Below are positions 18,799 to 28,175 of a stretch of 64,000 nucleotides of DNA, in pieces. The DNA is from Paenibacillus sanguinis 2301083 = DSM 16941 (GTDB lineage: Bacteria > Bacillota > Bacilli > Paenibacillales > Paenibacillaceae). The stretch is taken from positions 1 through 64,000 of the forward strand of contig NZ_KB895383.1 of assembly GCF_000374825.1 (NCBI RefSeq), written 5' to 3'. The notes under the pieces are model-generated. The model had not been told where the DNA came from. It worked only from the letters and a program-made list of their open reading frames with translations, and made no database searches. Positions within the stretch are counted from its first letter, which is position 1. Each line of letters opens with the position of its first letter. Position numbers and translations under genes: made by a program.

Positions 18799-18981
18799 GG
18801 TGTCAAGTGACTGGGTGCGGTGAATTTTTATGAAGATAATGACTTTGAGAACGGCAAGACCGTCCATATATTCGAGGCGGTTGTTTATTCCTGCGAATAT
18901 GTTGTCGCCATGCAGTGATCGGAGCCATTTCCATATGAAATACGAAAACAACGTCCAATAAATTAGGAGGGTTAGATAGAC

Positions 18982-20661
18982 TTGTCTAAAAAAATGAATA
19001 ATGAGAAATTGACGATTTTCGCCTTGGGCGGCGTCGCAGAAATCGGTAAAAACATGTATGTCGTCCAATATGGCAATGACATTGTAGTCATTGACTCCGG
19101 CTTGAAATTTCCAGAAGAGGACATGCTCGGCATTGATATCGTCATTCCCGATATCACTTACTTGACGGAAAATCGCGACAAGGTAAGAGGGATTGTGCTG
19201 ACGCACGGACACGAGGATCATATCGGCGGATTGCCTTATGTACTGAAGAATTTGAACGTACCGGTCTATGGTACGAAGCTGACTTTGGGACTGGTGGAGA
19301 ATAAGCTCAAGGAAGCGGGACTGCTCGGCGAGACCAAACGGGTACTCATCCATGCCGATTCCGTAATCGAGCTTGGCTCAACGATGAAAGCGAGTTTCTT
19401 CCGTACCAACCACAGTATTCCCGACTCGGTCGGCGTATGTATTGAAACACCGGAAGGCAATGTCGTTCACACGGGAGACTTCAAATTTGATCATACACCA
19501 GTCAATGATCAATATGCAGATTTGCACCGGATGGGCGAAATTGGGAAAAACGGAGTTTTAGCTCTTTTGTCGGATAGCACCAATGCAGAGAAGCCAGGCT
19601 TCACTCCTTCTGAGAAAAATGTTGGCCTTGTGCTAAATGATATATTCAGTAAAGCGAACCAACGTGTGGTTGTGGCTACATTTGCTTCCAACGTGCACCG
19701 GATTCAACAGGTGATCGATGCAGCTTATGCAACGGATCGCAAGCTGACGATCATCGGACGCAGCATGGTGAATGTGGTGTCCATCGCCAGCGAGCTTGGT
19801 TACTTGAATGTTCCTGATGGCATATTGATCGAGCCTGAGGAAGTAAACAAGATGGCTGCGGATCGCGTGGTTATTCTTTGCACGGGTAGCCAAGGAGAAC
19901 CGATGTCGGCTCTGACGCGCATGGCCCGTTCGACGCATCGCAAGGTTGATATTTTACCGGGAGATACCGTGATTATTGCGGCTACGCCGGTTCCGGGCAA
20001 CGAGAAATATGTAGGACGAACTATTGATGAATTGTTCCGTTTGGGAGCAGAAGTGATTTACAGCGGCTCTAATTCGGGAGTTCATGTATCTGGTCATGGT
20101 AGTCAGGAAGAATTGAAGCTGATGCTGAATTTGATGCGTCCGAAATATTTCATTCCCATTCACGGTGAATACCGTATGCTGCGCAAGCATGCCCTGCTGG
20201 GTGAGTCTGTCGGGGTAGATCCGGAAAATATATTCCTGATCGACATTGGCGAAACGATTGAAATTCAAAATGGCCAGGCTCGCAAGGCGGGCAAAATTCC
20301 CGCTGGTAACGTCTTGATTGACGGTTTGGGTGTGGGAGATGTCGGAAATATTGTATTGCGGGACCGCAAGCTGTTATCCCAGGACGGAATTCTGGTCGTT
20401 GTGGTTACACTAAGCAAGCAAGATGGTAAAATCGTGTCGGGACCGGACATTATTTCTAGAGGTTTTGTTTATGTTCGGGAGTCCGAAGGACTGTTGGATG
20501 AAGCCAATCGCATCGTCTCCAGTACCTTGGAGAAGCTGATGAGTGAGAATGTGAACGAGTGGGCTTCTCTGAAGACGAATGTTAAGGATTCGCTGGGACG
20601 TTTTCTGTTTGAGCAAACGCGCCGTAGACCGATGATCCTGCCGATCATCATGGAAGTATAA
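18982..20661 (+). CDS. rnj: Ribonuclease J
   Basis: RNase J is a metallo-beta-lactamase/beta-CASP nuclease with 5'-3' exo- and endonuclease activity on mRNA. The 559-residue product shows the complete metal motif LTHGHEDHIGGLP, the HTGDFKFD block, the beta-CASP motifs (LLSDSTNAEKPG, CTGSQGEPMSAL) and HVSGHGSQEELKLM. The position before tepA corresponds to rnjB of B. subtilis, but the intact HxHxDH motif means it could be the main enzyme. TTG 18982 has AGGAGG 11 bases upstream; ATG 18994 is less well placed. Confidence 0.94.
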   Translation: MSKKMNNEKLTIFALGGVAEIGKNMYVVQYGNDIVVIDSGLKFPEEDMLGIDIVIPDITYLTENRDKVRGIVLTHGHEDHIGGLPYVLKNLNVPVYGTKLTLGLVENKLKEAGLLGETKRVLIHADSVIELGSTMKASFFRTNHSIPDSVGVCIETPEGNVVHTGDFKFDHTPVNDQYADLHRMGEIGKNGVLALLSDSTNAEKPGFTPSEKNVGLVLNDIFSKANQRVVVATFASNVHRIQQVIDAAYATDRKLTIIGRSMVNVVSIASELGYLNVPDGILIEPEEVNKMAADRVVILCTGSQGEPMSALTRMARSTHRKVDILPGDTVIIAATPVPGNEKYVGRTIDELFRLGAEVIYSGSNSGVHVSGHGSQEELKLMLNLMRPKYFIPIHGEYRMLRKHALLGESVGVDPENIFLIDIGETIEIQNGQARKAGKIPAGNVLIDGLGVGDVGNIVLRDRKLLSQDGILVVVVTLSKQDGKIVSGPDIISRGFVYVRESEGLLDEANRIVSSTLEKLMSENVNEWASLKTNVKDSLGRFLFEQTRRRPMILPIIMEV

Positions 20662-20718
20662 CGATAAATACAAAATTTTGATGCTATTTACCTGCATACA
20701 AAGATTAATGCACACAGT

Positions 20719-20777
20719 CGCCTCTTCTTCGCACTGGTAATTTTGGACGGTTACCAGCGGGAGAGGGGGCTTTTTTT
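20719..20777 (+). terminator. Terminator after the RNase J gene
   Basis: Inner stem CTGGTAA/TTACCAG is extended by an outer C/T-rich arm pairing with GCGGGAGAGGGGGC, followed by seven Ts at 20771-20777. Confidence 0.88.
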
Positions 20778-20807
20778 GTTTATGCGGCGATGGTCAGTTT
20801 TTCTTCT

Positions 20808-20838
20808 GTATAGAGTCAGGAAGGTAGTCGGCATACTA
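20808..20838 (+). promoter_or_regulatory. Possible sigma-G promoter of tepA
   Basis: CATACTA at 20832-20838 matches the sigma-G -10 and is followed by the same AAAG as the sleB promoter. GTATA at 20808-20812 can be the -35, with 19 bases between (one more than usual). Forespore expression would suit TepA. Confidence 0.45.
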
Positions 20839-20909
20839 AAGATTACATATCAACTTTTTGAGTTACCTCGAAAAGAAGGCTAATGGCCAAACCGAAAGGA
20901 AGGCTTACC

Positions 20910-21683
20910 ATGAATCCTTACTTAAATCAACCAAATTCCCGTGAAGAATCCGAGCTGCCTGCCATTCAGCCCCCACCAGCCGATCCCGGGCCCAAGGAGG
21001 CAACGGTTCCCGAGATCATTCAGCAGCTTGGGCAGACCAGCGTGCCCACACAGGGCGAATCCAATGTCTATTGCTTGACGATTATTGGTCAAATTGAAGG
21101 ACATCTGGTGCTGCCTCCGCAGAACAAGACCACCAAATACGAGCACTTGATTCCTCAACTTGTAGCGGCTGAGCAGAACCCTCGTATTGAAGGATTGCTA
21201 ATTATTTTAAACACGGTGGGCGGCGATGTGGAGGCAGGATTGGCGATCGCTGAGATGATCTCCTCATTAACGAAGCCCACCGTTACGGTCGTTATCGGAG
21301 GGGGGCATAGCATTGGTGTGCCCATTGCTGTGGCTGCGGATTATTCTCTGATTGCCGAAAGTGCAACCATGACCATTCATCCTATCCGAATGACCGGGCT
21401 AGTCATAGGGGTTCCTCAAACTTTTGAGTATATTGAAAAGATGCAGGAACGGGTGGTACGATTCGTGACTGCTCACTCACGCATTACGGAGAAAGACTTC
21501 AAGGAGCTGATGTTCAAGACAGGTGAGCTGAATCGGGACATTGGAACGGCTGTTGGCGGCAATGATGCGGTGAAGTATGGGCTGATTGACGCGATCGGTG
21601 GCATCGGAGAGGGACTGACCCGACTGCATGCTTTAATGGACACCAAGCGGCAAACGAGTAATTCGGGAGGGATGCCACAATGA
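20910..21683 (+). CDS. tepA: ClpP-like serine protease TepA
   Basis: TepA is an ATP-independent ClpP-fold protease implicated in degrading small acid-soluble spore proteins during outgrowth. The 257-residue product has the ClpP core: [19 protein letters not shown], the nucleophile loop [17 protein letters not shown] (serine in GHS) and the histidine of TIHPIRMTG. The first 55 residues are proline-rich and probably disordered. ATG 20910 follows AAAGGAAGG by 6 bases; an upstream ATG (20883) has weaker spacing. It overlaps ylzJ by 4 bases. Confidence 0.9.
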   Translation: MNPYLNQPNSREESELPAIQPPPADPGPKEATVPEIIQQLGQTSVPTQGESNVYCLTIIGQIEGHLVLPPQNKTTKYEHLIPQLVAAEQNPRIEGLLIILNTVGGDVEAGLAIAEMISSLTKPTVTVVIGGGHSIGVPIAVAADYSLIAESATMTIHPIRMTGLVIGVPQTFEYIEKMQERVVRFVTAHSRITEKDFKELMFKTGELNRDIGTAVGGNDAVKYGLIDAIGGIGEGLTRLHALMDTKRQTSNSGGMPQ

Positions 21684-21916
21684 CTCATTACACGATATTG
21701 CCAGAGGAAGCTTATTGGGAGAATGCGGAGAATCAAGCGGCCTACAACGAAATCGAGCTGCAGGGAATTTTGATGCAAGTACGGATGGAGGGGGGCAACA
21801 GGGCTACGATTATTCGTCTGCTCCGCTGCCAATTAGAGGATTATCTGAATCCCGACCTGGCACCGGGCCGAGAGATTGCTTTCTTCCCGGTACTTATGGC
21901 GAAAGAGCAAAATTAA
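21680..21916 (+). CDS. ylzJ: YlzJ-like family protein
   Basis: A 78-residue protein of the YlzJ family, of unknown function, always found next to tepA and the ftsK/spoIIIE translocase gene in spore formers. Visible features are [13 protein letters not shown] at the N-terminus, [13 protein letters not shown] and a C-terminal [16 protein letters not shown]. It starts by ATGA overlap with tepA. A long hairpin follows at 21945-21982. Confidence 0.85.
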   Translation: MTHYTILPEEAYWENAENQAAYNEIELQGILMQVRMEGGNRATIIRLLRCQLEDYLNPDLAPGREIAFFPVLMAKEQN

Positions 21917-21944
21917 GAACATATGCCCGCATTCCTCCTAGGTT

Positions 21945-21982
21945 CCCCCTAGATGAATATGGTATAATATTCAACTAGGGGG
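21945..21982 (+). promoter_or_regulatory. Terminator-like hairpin whose right arm contains the ftsK ribosome site
   Basis: CCCCCTAG-A-TGAATAT (21945-21960) pairs with ATATTCA-A-CTAGGGGG (21967-21982) around loop GGTATA: 15 pairs with one A-A mismatch. The T-rich stretch GTTTTCGTTTT follows, as in a terminator. The right arm CTAGGGGG is also the Shine-Dalgarno site for TTG 21993, and TATAAT at 21963-21968 sits in the apex. Transcripts reading through from tepA-ylzJ would hide the site; transcripts starting after it would not. Confidence 0.75.
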
Positions 21983-21992
21983 TGTTTTCGTT

Positions 21993-24692
21993 TTGGCACG
22001 GAAACGGAAGAAGAGGAAAGCTGCCCTGGGCAGTATGCTTAAATATGAAATATACGGAATCATCCTGATTACGTTATCCATTATAGCTTTGTCAGGGGAA
22101 GCGGCTGTTGGCAGAACATTGTCCAAAATGGCGGCACTGGTCCTCGGCAAGTTTTATTTTGTGATACCGCTGGTTGGCATTTACTTGGGCCTTTCCGTAA
22201 TGATTCAACGGAAATGGCCCAATCGCTGGAATACGCGGCGGAGTGGAGTGCTGCTCGGCGTGTTGGCACTTTCACTGATGAGCACTATCTCCGCTATGGG
22301 ACAGAAGCTGGCTCCTACGGGATCACTCGGAACGGGAAGTATTCTTGGACAAATTCATCGTGATTTGCAAGGCTCATTGTTCCAGTCTCCAACGCCAGAC
22401 GCTGGCTTTAGCTTGCTTGGACTGGACATTAGTGGTGGCTATGTGGGCGGCTTGGAATTCGCTCTGCTGTTCTCTTTGTTCGGTATGGCAGGGGCCAAAT
22501 TGATCATGATCGTTATGCTGGCTATCAGCTTTATGCTGATTACCGGCTTATCCTATGTGGATTTGTTCCGCCTTCTGCGTACCAAACTGGGCACGCTGGG
22601 AGAGCAGCTTGGCCAGAAGATTCGCATGTTGCGTCCAGTGCCCGTTCGCGGACGGCCGAATAAGATGAAGAAACCGTCACCGGTAGCGTCTATGGCGGAG
22701 GAAGACCTGGAGGAAAATGAAGAAGAACTGTACGCTCCCAATAGCGAGGAAGAGGCTCCCGCAGTGGCCTCCGCCGTCCGCAAGAAGCCGGTATTCTTCC
22801 AGTTATTTGGTTACAAGGGGCGTCAGAAGCAACCAGAGGTACAAGCCTCCGACTTGGTGGAGACCGAAGAAGCTGCTCATGGAGCAGATATTGCGGTCCA
22901 CGAAATGCCAGGGAGAGAAATTAACTGGAACGAGCTGAGCTATGCCAGCAAAGGAACAAAGGAATCACTTGGCAACGAAGGACCAGATTTACCCGGGACG
23001 GACAAGGGAAGCACGGGCCCGATTATTCGCGATTTCTTCGATCATATTCAGCGGGAAAGCCTGCAAAGCGAGGAAGAGCAGGATGACAGTGAACTGGACA
23101 GTATTGCTGCTTCTCCTGTGGAACCGTTTGGCGAGGATGCGGAGCAAAGTCCCGACTTTCCGGATAGTCTAGATAGCAACGAGGGTGGGGCGATAGGCGG
23201 AGAGCTGGATGGTGAGTTCCCGGACAGTGGTGAACCTGCTCTGGTAACACCATCACCTAAGCCGGCTCCAAAGCCGTATAAGCTCCCTTCCTTCCGTCTG
23301 CTTGCGAAGCCGACAGGGGCTGGTAAAGCTGGAGATCAGGCCGATTATATGCAGACGGCACGCAAGCTGGAGGCGACGCTGGAAAGCTTTGGTGTTCGTG
23401 CCAAAGTGTTGGAAGTTGTGCGGGGACCCGCAGTTACAAGATATGAAATTCAGCCTGATATCGGGGTGAAGGTGAGCCGGATCGTCAACTTGACGGATGA
23501 TATTGCGCTGGCACTGGCTGCCAAGGATATTCGGATGGAGGCTCCGATTCCCGGCAAGTCTGCTATTGGTATTGAGGTGCCGAATAATGAAGTGTCGGTA
23601 GTTACGATGCGTGAGGTCATGGAGACGCCAACGTTTATGGAAGCTGAGGCTAAGCTAACCATTGCCTTTGGCCGAGATATTTCGGGACAGACGATTGTGG
23701 GCAACCTGGCCAAGATGCCGCATTTGCTAGTAGCTGGGGCTACAGGCTCGGGCAAATCGGTGTGCATTAACGGGATTATTACCAGCATTCTGTTCAAGGC
23801 CAAGCCGGACGAAGTGAAATTTCTGATGGTTGACCCGAAGATGGTTGAGTTAAATGTATACAATGGCATTCCGCATTTGCTGGCTCCTGTGGTTACCGAT
23901 CCACGCAGGGCATCGCTTGCGCTGAAGAAGATCGTTGTCGAAATGGAGAAGCGTTATGAACTGTTCTCCAAATCGGGAGCTCGTAATGTGGAAGGCTACA
24001 ATAAAATGATGAAGGATAACCCTGAAGCAATTTTGCCTTATATCGTGGTAATTGTAGATGAGTTAGCCGATCTGATGATGGTTGCAGCCAGTGATGTTGA
24101 GGATGCGATTGCTCGACTGGCCCAAATGGCTCGTGCCGCCGGCATTCATTTGATCATAGCTACGCAGCGGCCTTCTGTAGATGTCATCACAGGGGTCATC
24201 AAAGCGAATATACCATCACGGATTGCGTTTGGCGTATCCTCCCAGGTCGATTCGCGGACGATTCTTGATATGGCCGGAGCTGAGAAATTGTTAGGCCGCG
24301 GTGATATGCTGTTTATGCCAATGGGAGCCTCCAAGCCGGTTCGTGTGCAGGGTGCTTTTATGAGTGATCAGGAAGTGGAGACCATTGTTAATTACGTTAG
24401 AGGCCAAGGCCAAGCTGAATATGATGAGAGCCTGGTGCCGGAGGTAGACGACGAGGTGCAGGAGCATGAAGAAGTATTGGACGAGCTGTATGATCAAGCC
24501 GTTCAGATTGTACTTGAAGCCAAGCAGGCTTCAGTTTCCCTTTTGCAGCGTCGTATGCGCGTGGGGTACACCAGGGCAGCGCGTCTGATTGATTCCATGG
24601 AAGCCCGGGGAATCGTGGGGCCTTATGAGGGCAGCAAACCACGTGAAGTGTTAATGTCTATTGAGCAATATAAGATGGGCAAGATAGGATAA
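21993..24692 (+). CDS. ftsK: DNA translocase FtsK/SpoIIIE
   Basis: Hexameric septal DNA pump that clears chromosomes from the division or sporulation septum. The 899-residue product has four or five N-terminal membrane segments (first 200 residues), an acidic, E/D- and P-rich linker (about 225-430), the translocase core with Walker [10 protein letters not shown], Walker [14 protein letters not shown] and [10 protein letters not shown], and a C-terminal winged-helix gamma domain ([20 protein letters not shown]). The start is TTG 21993, 8-10 bases after AGGGGGTG. Position after tepA-ylzJ matches B. subtilis spoIIIE. Confidence 0.96.
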   Translation: MARKRKKRKAALGSMLKYEIYGIILITLSIIALSGEAAVGRTLSKMAALVLGKFYFVIPLVGIYLGLSVMIQRKWPNRWNTRRSGVLLGVLALSLMSTISAMGQKLAPTGSLGTGSILGQIHRDLQGSLFQSPTPDAGFSLLGLDISGGYVGGLEFALLFSLFGMAGAKLIMIVMLAISFMLITGLSYVDLFRLLRTKLGTLGEQLGQKIRMLRPVPVRGRPNKMKKPSPVASMAEEDLEENEEELYAPNSEEEAPAVASAVRKKPVFFQLFGYKGRQKQPEVQASDLVETEEAAHGADIAVHEMPGREINWNELSYASKGTKESLGNEGPDLPGTDKGSTGPIIRDFFDHIQRESLQSEEEQDDSELDSIAASPVEPFGEDAEQSPDFPDSLDSNEGGAIGGELDGEFPDSGEPALVTPSPKPAPKPYKLPSFRLLAKPTGAGKAGDQADYMQTARKLEATLESFGVRAKVLEVVRGPAVTRYEIQPDIGVKVSRIVNLTDDIALALAAKDIRMEAPIPGKSAIGIEVPNNEVSVVTMREVMETPTFMEAEAKLTIAFGRDISGQTIVGNLAKMPHLLVAGATGSGKSVCINGIITSILFKAKPDEVKFLMVDPKMVELNVYNGIPHLLAPVVTDPRRASLALKKIVVEMEKRYELFSKSGARNVEGYNKMMKDNPEAILPYIVVIVDELADLMMVAASDVEDAIARLAQMARAAGIHLIIATQRPSVDVITGVIKANIPSRIAFGVSSQVDSRTILDMAGAEKLLGRGDMLFMPMGASKPVRVQGAFMSDQEVETIVNYVRGQGQAEYDESLVPEVDDEVQEHEEVLDELYDQAVQIVLEAKQASVSLLQRRMRVGYTRAARLIDSMEARGIVGPYEGSKPREVLMSIEQYKMGKIG

Positions 24693-24697
24693 GATGC

Positions 24698-24731
24698 AAG
24701 CCGATATGCGGATTTACCGTATGTCGGCTTG
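24698..24731 (+). terminator. Hairpin after ftsK (weak terminator)
   Basis: AAGCCGATATGCGG pairs with CCGTATGTCGGCTT around ATTTA. The stem is strong but the following bases (GTGCATTTA) are not a T run, so termination may be inefficient. Confidence 0.5.
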
Positions 24732-24859
24732 TGCATTTATGAGCGATCTATTCGCCAGCTTTGGTGACACCTTAACGGATGGCTTATATCAAGGAATGAT
24801 GAAGCTGGCGATCAATGTTAACCAAATGGAGCGAAATAATAAGCAGGAGGCGTAGACAA

Positions 24860-25699
24860 ATGTGGTTGACAATCTTGATCATCGCACTGGTGGTGACTGG
24901 AATAGCTTGGTTTCTAAGAGGGCCTTATTCCAAAACGAAAGCGGAATTTGACCGTCAGGCAGCGAATTATGTCAGCAGCCTGGTGCCAAATGAGTCCACG
25001 GTGTTTACATTAACAGATATTCAGAAGCTTCCCCAGCCGGTTCAGGCTTATTTCAGGTATTCCGGTTTTCTGAATCAGCCGAAGATGTCCTACATGAAAA
25101 TATCGTTTAAAGATGTTGATTTTGTACTGGCGCCACAGAACAAAAGACTGAAAATGGACTATACTCAGTATAATTTCGCGGATGAGCCTGTCAGGCTGGC
25201 CTACATCGATGCTGCCCTATACGGCATCCCCTTTGAAGGACTTGATACTTATATTGGCGGTCATGGAGGAATGAAGGGAGTGTTAGGAAAGGGGATTTCC
25301 TTATTTAATCAGCGTGGTAACGAGATGGATCGGGCATGTCTCGTCACTTTCCTGTCGGAAAGTCTAATTCTGCCCAGCGTTGCTTTGCAGCCTTATGTGG
25401 CTTGGGAGCCGGTACATGACCCCAATCAAGCCAAAGCGACGATTACCTATGGAGGTCTTACGGCCAGCGGAATCTTTACGTTCAGCGAAGAAGGGGAACT
25501 GCTGGCTTTTACCACAGAGGACAGAGCCATGATTACTCCAAATGGGCAGTCTCGGCAAGTCTCATGGTCGGCTCTATTCAAGGATTATCAATTTATCAAC
25601 GGAATGCGGCTGCCAACTCATTTGCAGGCGGTGTGGAATGAGGAGCAAGGTGATTTTATCTATTTTGACAGCCATCAATTTGCAGTGAGTTACCGATAG
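24860..25699 (+). CDS. DUF6544-like membrane-anchored protein
   Basis: A 279-residue protein with an N-terminal hydrophobic anchor (LTILIIALVVTGIAWFL) and a soluble domain with LPQPVQAYFRYSGF near residue 55. That LP-x-PVQxYxRY pattern resembles the DUF6544 family, whose function is unknown. Other visible blocks are DYTQYNFADEPVRLAYIDAA, GHGGMKGVLGKGISL and a C-terminal INGMRLPTHLQAVW. ATG 24860 follows AGGAGG by 9 bases. It stands alone between ftsK and sleB. The family call is from memory of the motif. Confidence 0.65.
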   Translation: MWLTILIIALVVTGIAWFLRGPYSKTKAEFDRQAANYVSSLVPNESTVFTLTDIQKLPQPVQAYFRYSGFLNQPKMSYMKISFKDVDFVLAPQNKRLKMDYTQYNFADEPVRLAYIDAALYGIPFEGLDTYIGGHGGMKGVLGKGISLFNQRGNEMDRACLVTFLSESLILPSVALQPYVAWEPVHDPNQAKATITYGGLTASGIFTFSEEGELLAFTTEDRAMITPNGQSRQVSWSALFKDYQFINGMRLPTHLQAVWNEEQGDFIYFDSHQFAVSYR

Positions 25700-25745
25700 C
25701 TCCAGCGAAGCAGACGGGGCGTTTAGCTTGCCTGAATTTTAGGGT

Positions 25746-25775
25746 GCATAGGAAGGGAGGGTGCTTGTCATACTA
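25746..25775 (+). promoter_or_regulatory. Sigma-G promoter of sleB
   Basis: GCATA (25746-25750), exactly 18 bases, then CATACTA (25769-25775) agrees with the sigma-G consensus GnATR-N18-CATnnTA. sleB is a forespore sigma-G gene in Bacillus, so context supports it. Confidence 0.8.
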
Positions 25776-25824
25776 AAGTTACCCATCCTTGTTAATCCAC
25801 TAAAAGAAAGGTAGAGCTAAACGT

Positions 25825-26655
25825 ATGAATAAAGCAAAAGTCTGGTTAGCCTTCGGTCTAGTGCTGTTTCTGTTCGGAATCGGATACGGAGCAAGTACTT
25901 TATGGCATACGGTTCAGGCCAGCGGGGTCCCTTCTCAGGAGGCGGAGCCTGTGTTCAGCGATCAGGTGATTGATTATGGGGCATATGGCAAGGACGTGTA
26001 TGAGCTCCAGGGCCGACTATCCTACCTTGGCTTTTACCATGGCAAGCTGGATAGTCAATTTGGTCCCAAAACCCGGGATGCTCTGAAATGGTTCCAATCG
26101 GAGTTCGGGATGCCGGTCGATGGTCTGGCTGGTCCAAAAACAAAGCTCAAGCTATATAATGCCACGAAAAATTGGAAGCCGGGTATGGAATACGCGAATA
26201 GCGGCGGCGGTGGTACAGGCGGCAAGGGAGGAGGAAATGCCGGATCTGGCGGGAATGTCAAAGCCGAATCTGAGTTGGCTCCGTCCAATACCATGGGATT
26301 GTCTGAGAATGATTTGAAGATAATGGCCAATGCCGTTTACGGTGAATCTCGCGGAGAGCCATTTGAAGGACAGGTGGCTGTAGCAGCCGTCATTCTGAAC
26401 CGGGTGAAATCTCCAAGCTTCCCGAACACGGTATCTGGCGTTATTTTTCAACCGGGTGCATTCACTGCAGTAGCCGACGGGCAAATCTGGCTGGAGCCTA
26501 ATGAGAGAGCCAGGAAGGCAGTGCAGCAGGCGCTTAATGGCTGGGACCCCAGCGGCGGATGCTTGTACTACTTCAACCCTAATACGGCCACATCCAAATG
26601 GATTTGGACCAGACCACAGGTGAAGACCATCGGGGAGCATATTTTCTGCATGTAA
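25825..26655 (+). CDS. sleB: Spore cortex-lytic enzyme SleB
   Basis: A lytic transglycosylase that degrades spore cortex peptidoglycan at germination. The 276-residue product has a signal/anchor (VWLAFGLVLFLFGIGYGAS), a peptidoglycan-binding domain (about residues 55-112, YGKDVYELQGRLSYLGFYHG...GPKTRDALKWFQ), a glycine-rich linker, and a C-terminal SleB hydrolase_2 domain (MANAVYGESRGEPFEGQVA, with the catalytic glutamate in GESRGE). ATG 25825 follows AAAGGTAGAG. The partner ypeB, usually next to sleB in Bacillus, is not here. Confidence 0.95.
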   Translation: MNKAKVWLAFGLVLFLFGIGYGASTLWHTVQASGVPSQEAEPVFSDQVIDYGAYGKDVYELQGRLSYLGFYHGKLDSQFGPKTRDALKWFQSEFGMPVDGLAGPKTKLKLYNATKNWKPGMEYANSGGGGTGGKGGGNAGSGGNVKAESELAPSNTMGLSENDLKIMANAVYGESRGEPFEGQVAVAAVILNRVKSPSFPNTVSGVIFQPGAFTAVADGQIWLEPNERARKAVQQALNGWDPSGGCLYYFNPNTATSKWIWTRPQVKTIGEHIFCM

Positions 26656-26664
26656 AATAAATAG

Positions 26665-26770
26665 GTTCAAAAGGTTACTACGGAAGCTTAGGTTTGGCCG
26701 GTTGAATTCAAGATTTGATGCCGAATTTACTTCTTGGATCCCTTAGAGATCAGAAGATGACTTTTTGAAC
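26665..26770 (+). repeat. Modular intergenic repeat, copy C (short)
   Basis: GTTCAAAAGGTT (26665-26676) and GACTTTTTGAAC (26759-26770) form the ends. Between them lie ACTACGGAAGCTTAGG, GGCCGGTTGAATTCAA and GATTTGATGCCGAATTTACTTC. The hairpin modules seen in copies B and D are absent, so this is close to a minimal form. It precedes the ymfF promoter by about 40 bases. Confidence 0.8.
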
Positions 26771-26811
26771 TACCTCTAAGAAAGTGGAAGGAGCAGCCGA
26801 TTGTTGTCAGG

Positions 26812-26839
26812 TTGCTTCTTTCCTTTGAATTGGTATAGA
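26812..26839 (+). promoter_or_regulatory. Promoter of the ymfF-ymfH-ymfI operon
   Basis: TTGCTT (26812-26817), 16 bases, TATAGA (26834-26839). The transcript would start near 26846, upstream of the TTG start at 26891 chosen for ymfF, which is one reason to reject earlier starts. Confidence 0.55.
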
Positions 26840-26890
26840 ATGGAACTGGATTTCAGGATTGATAAAGTCTCTGGCAAAGGAGTTTTCGTT

Positions 26891-28171
26891 TTGAACAAAA
26901 CGGCATTTGAACGCGGCAGTGTGGGGCATATTCGGTTGCATGTATTACCGACCAAGCGATTTAAGACGTTTGCGATATCCCTCTACGCAGGTTTGCCGCT
27001 GAATGAACAGAAGGTTACAACTACGGCGCTTACCCCCTTTGTTCTGCGGCGGGGTACGGAATCCTATCCGGAAACGACTCAGTTCAGAGAGCAATTGGAG
27101 CATTTGTACGGAGCCGGATTCGGGTTTGATGTATATAAACGCGGAAATTACCAGCTTGTTCAGTTTCGTATGGACACAATCAATGATTCCTTTGTACAAA
27201 GTGAAGGATCGTTGCTGGATAAGAGTTTTGCCTTTCTAGGCGAGGTGTTTACCAAGCCGGCCTTGGAGAACGGAGCCTTTCGTACAGGTTATGTCCATTC
27301 GGAACGGGAGTCGGTTCGTAAGAAGCTGGAAGGTATTATTAATGATAAAATCCGTTATGCCGCCGAGCGCTGCATGGAAGAGATGTTCAAGGACGATCCC
27401 TATCGTCTACACCCCCTGGGCGAACGTAAAGAACTGGATGCCATTACGCCAGAGTCGCTATATGCGGCTTATCAAGAATGGCTGCAGCAAGCCCACTTGG
27501 ACCTTTATGTGGTGGGAGACACCTCTCTGGCCGAGGTGGAAGAGCTGGTTGCCAAGCATTTTAGCTTAAACCGTTCGTTCACTCCGCAATATGAGCCGGA
27601 GAAGGTAAGCTTGCGCTCTGGAGAAGTGAAGTCGGTCACGGAAAAATTGGATGTTAATCAAGGCAAGCTGAATCTAGGGATGCGGACATCCATTACATAT
27701 GGGGATGAACGTTATGCCGCCGCCTTGTTATATAACGGAGTGCTTGGAAGCTATCCGCACTCCAAGCTGTTTATTAATGTGCGGGAGAAAGAGAGCCTGG
27801 CTTATTATGCAGCTTCCCGATTTGATGGTCACAAAGGGATCGTAAGTATTCAATCTGGAATCGAAATTGCTAACTATGAGAAAGCACTGCAAATTATTGA
27901 AGCCCAATTGGCCAGCATGCGTGCGGGAGAGATTAGCGAACTGGAGATGTCGCAGACAAAAGCCATGATTCGCAACAGTTTGCTGGAAATGCAGGATTCT
28001 GCTTTCGAAATGATCGCATACGACTTTAACCGCGTATTGTCAGGTAAGGAGCGTTCTGCCGAACAATTGCTTCAGCAAGTGGAGCAGGTGACGGTTCGCG
28101 ATATTGTGCAGGCTGCGGAAACCGTACAATTGGATACGATATACTTTCTAACAGGGCGGAAGGAGGAGTAG
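26891..28171 (+). CDS. ymfF: M16 peptidase-like protein YmfF (EF-P 5-aminopentanol modification-associated)
   Basis: An insulinase-family protein of 426 residues, paired with YmfH and the reductase YmfI, a group linked to 5-aminopentanol modification of elongation factor P. The zinc motif HxxEH is missing (FREQLEHLYGAGFGFDVYK occupies that region), so it is probably the non-catalytic partner of YmfH. TTG 26891 is chosen because AAAGGAG (26876-26882) is 8 bases upstream and the family begins shortly before LHVLPTKRFKTF; earlier starts at 26801 and 26840 fall in the promoter. Confidence 0.88.
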   Translation: MNKTAFERGSVGHIRLHVLPTKRFKTFAISLYAGLPLNEQKVTTTALTPFVLRRGTESYPETTQFREQLEHLYGAGFGFDVYKRGNYQLVQFRMDTINDSFVQSEGSLLDKSFAFLGEVFTKPALENGAFRTGYVHSERESVRKKLEGIINDKIRYAAERCMEEMFKDDPYRLHPLGERKELDAITPESLYAAYQEWLQQAHLDLYVVGDTSLAEVEELVAKHFSLNRSFTPQYEPEKVSLRSGEVKSVTEKLDVNQGKLNLGMRTSITYGDERYAAALLYNGVLGSYPHSKLFINVREKESLAYYAASRFDGHKGIVSIQSGIEIANYEKALQIIEAQLASMRAGEISELEMSQTKAMIRNSLLEMQDSAFEMIAYDFNRVLSGKERSAEQLLQQVEQVTVRDIVQAAETVQLDTIYFLTGRKEE

Positions 28172-28175
28172 CCGG

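Noticed and set aside
26801-26890. Longer ymfF start at TTG 26801 or ATG 26840
   Set aside because: The extra residues match no family member and overlap TTGCTT/TATAGA; AAAGGAG is correctly placed for TTG 26891.
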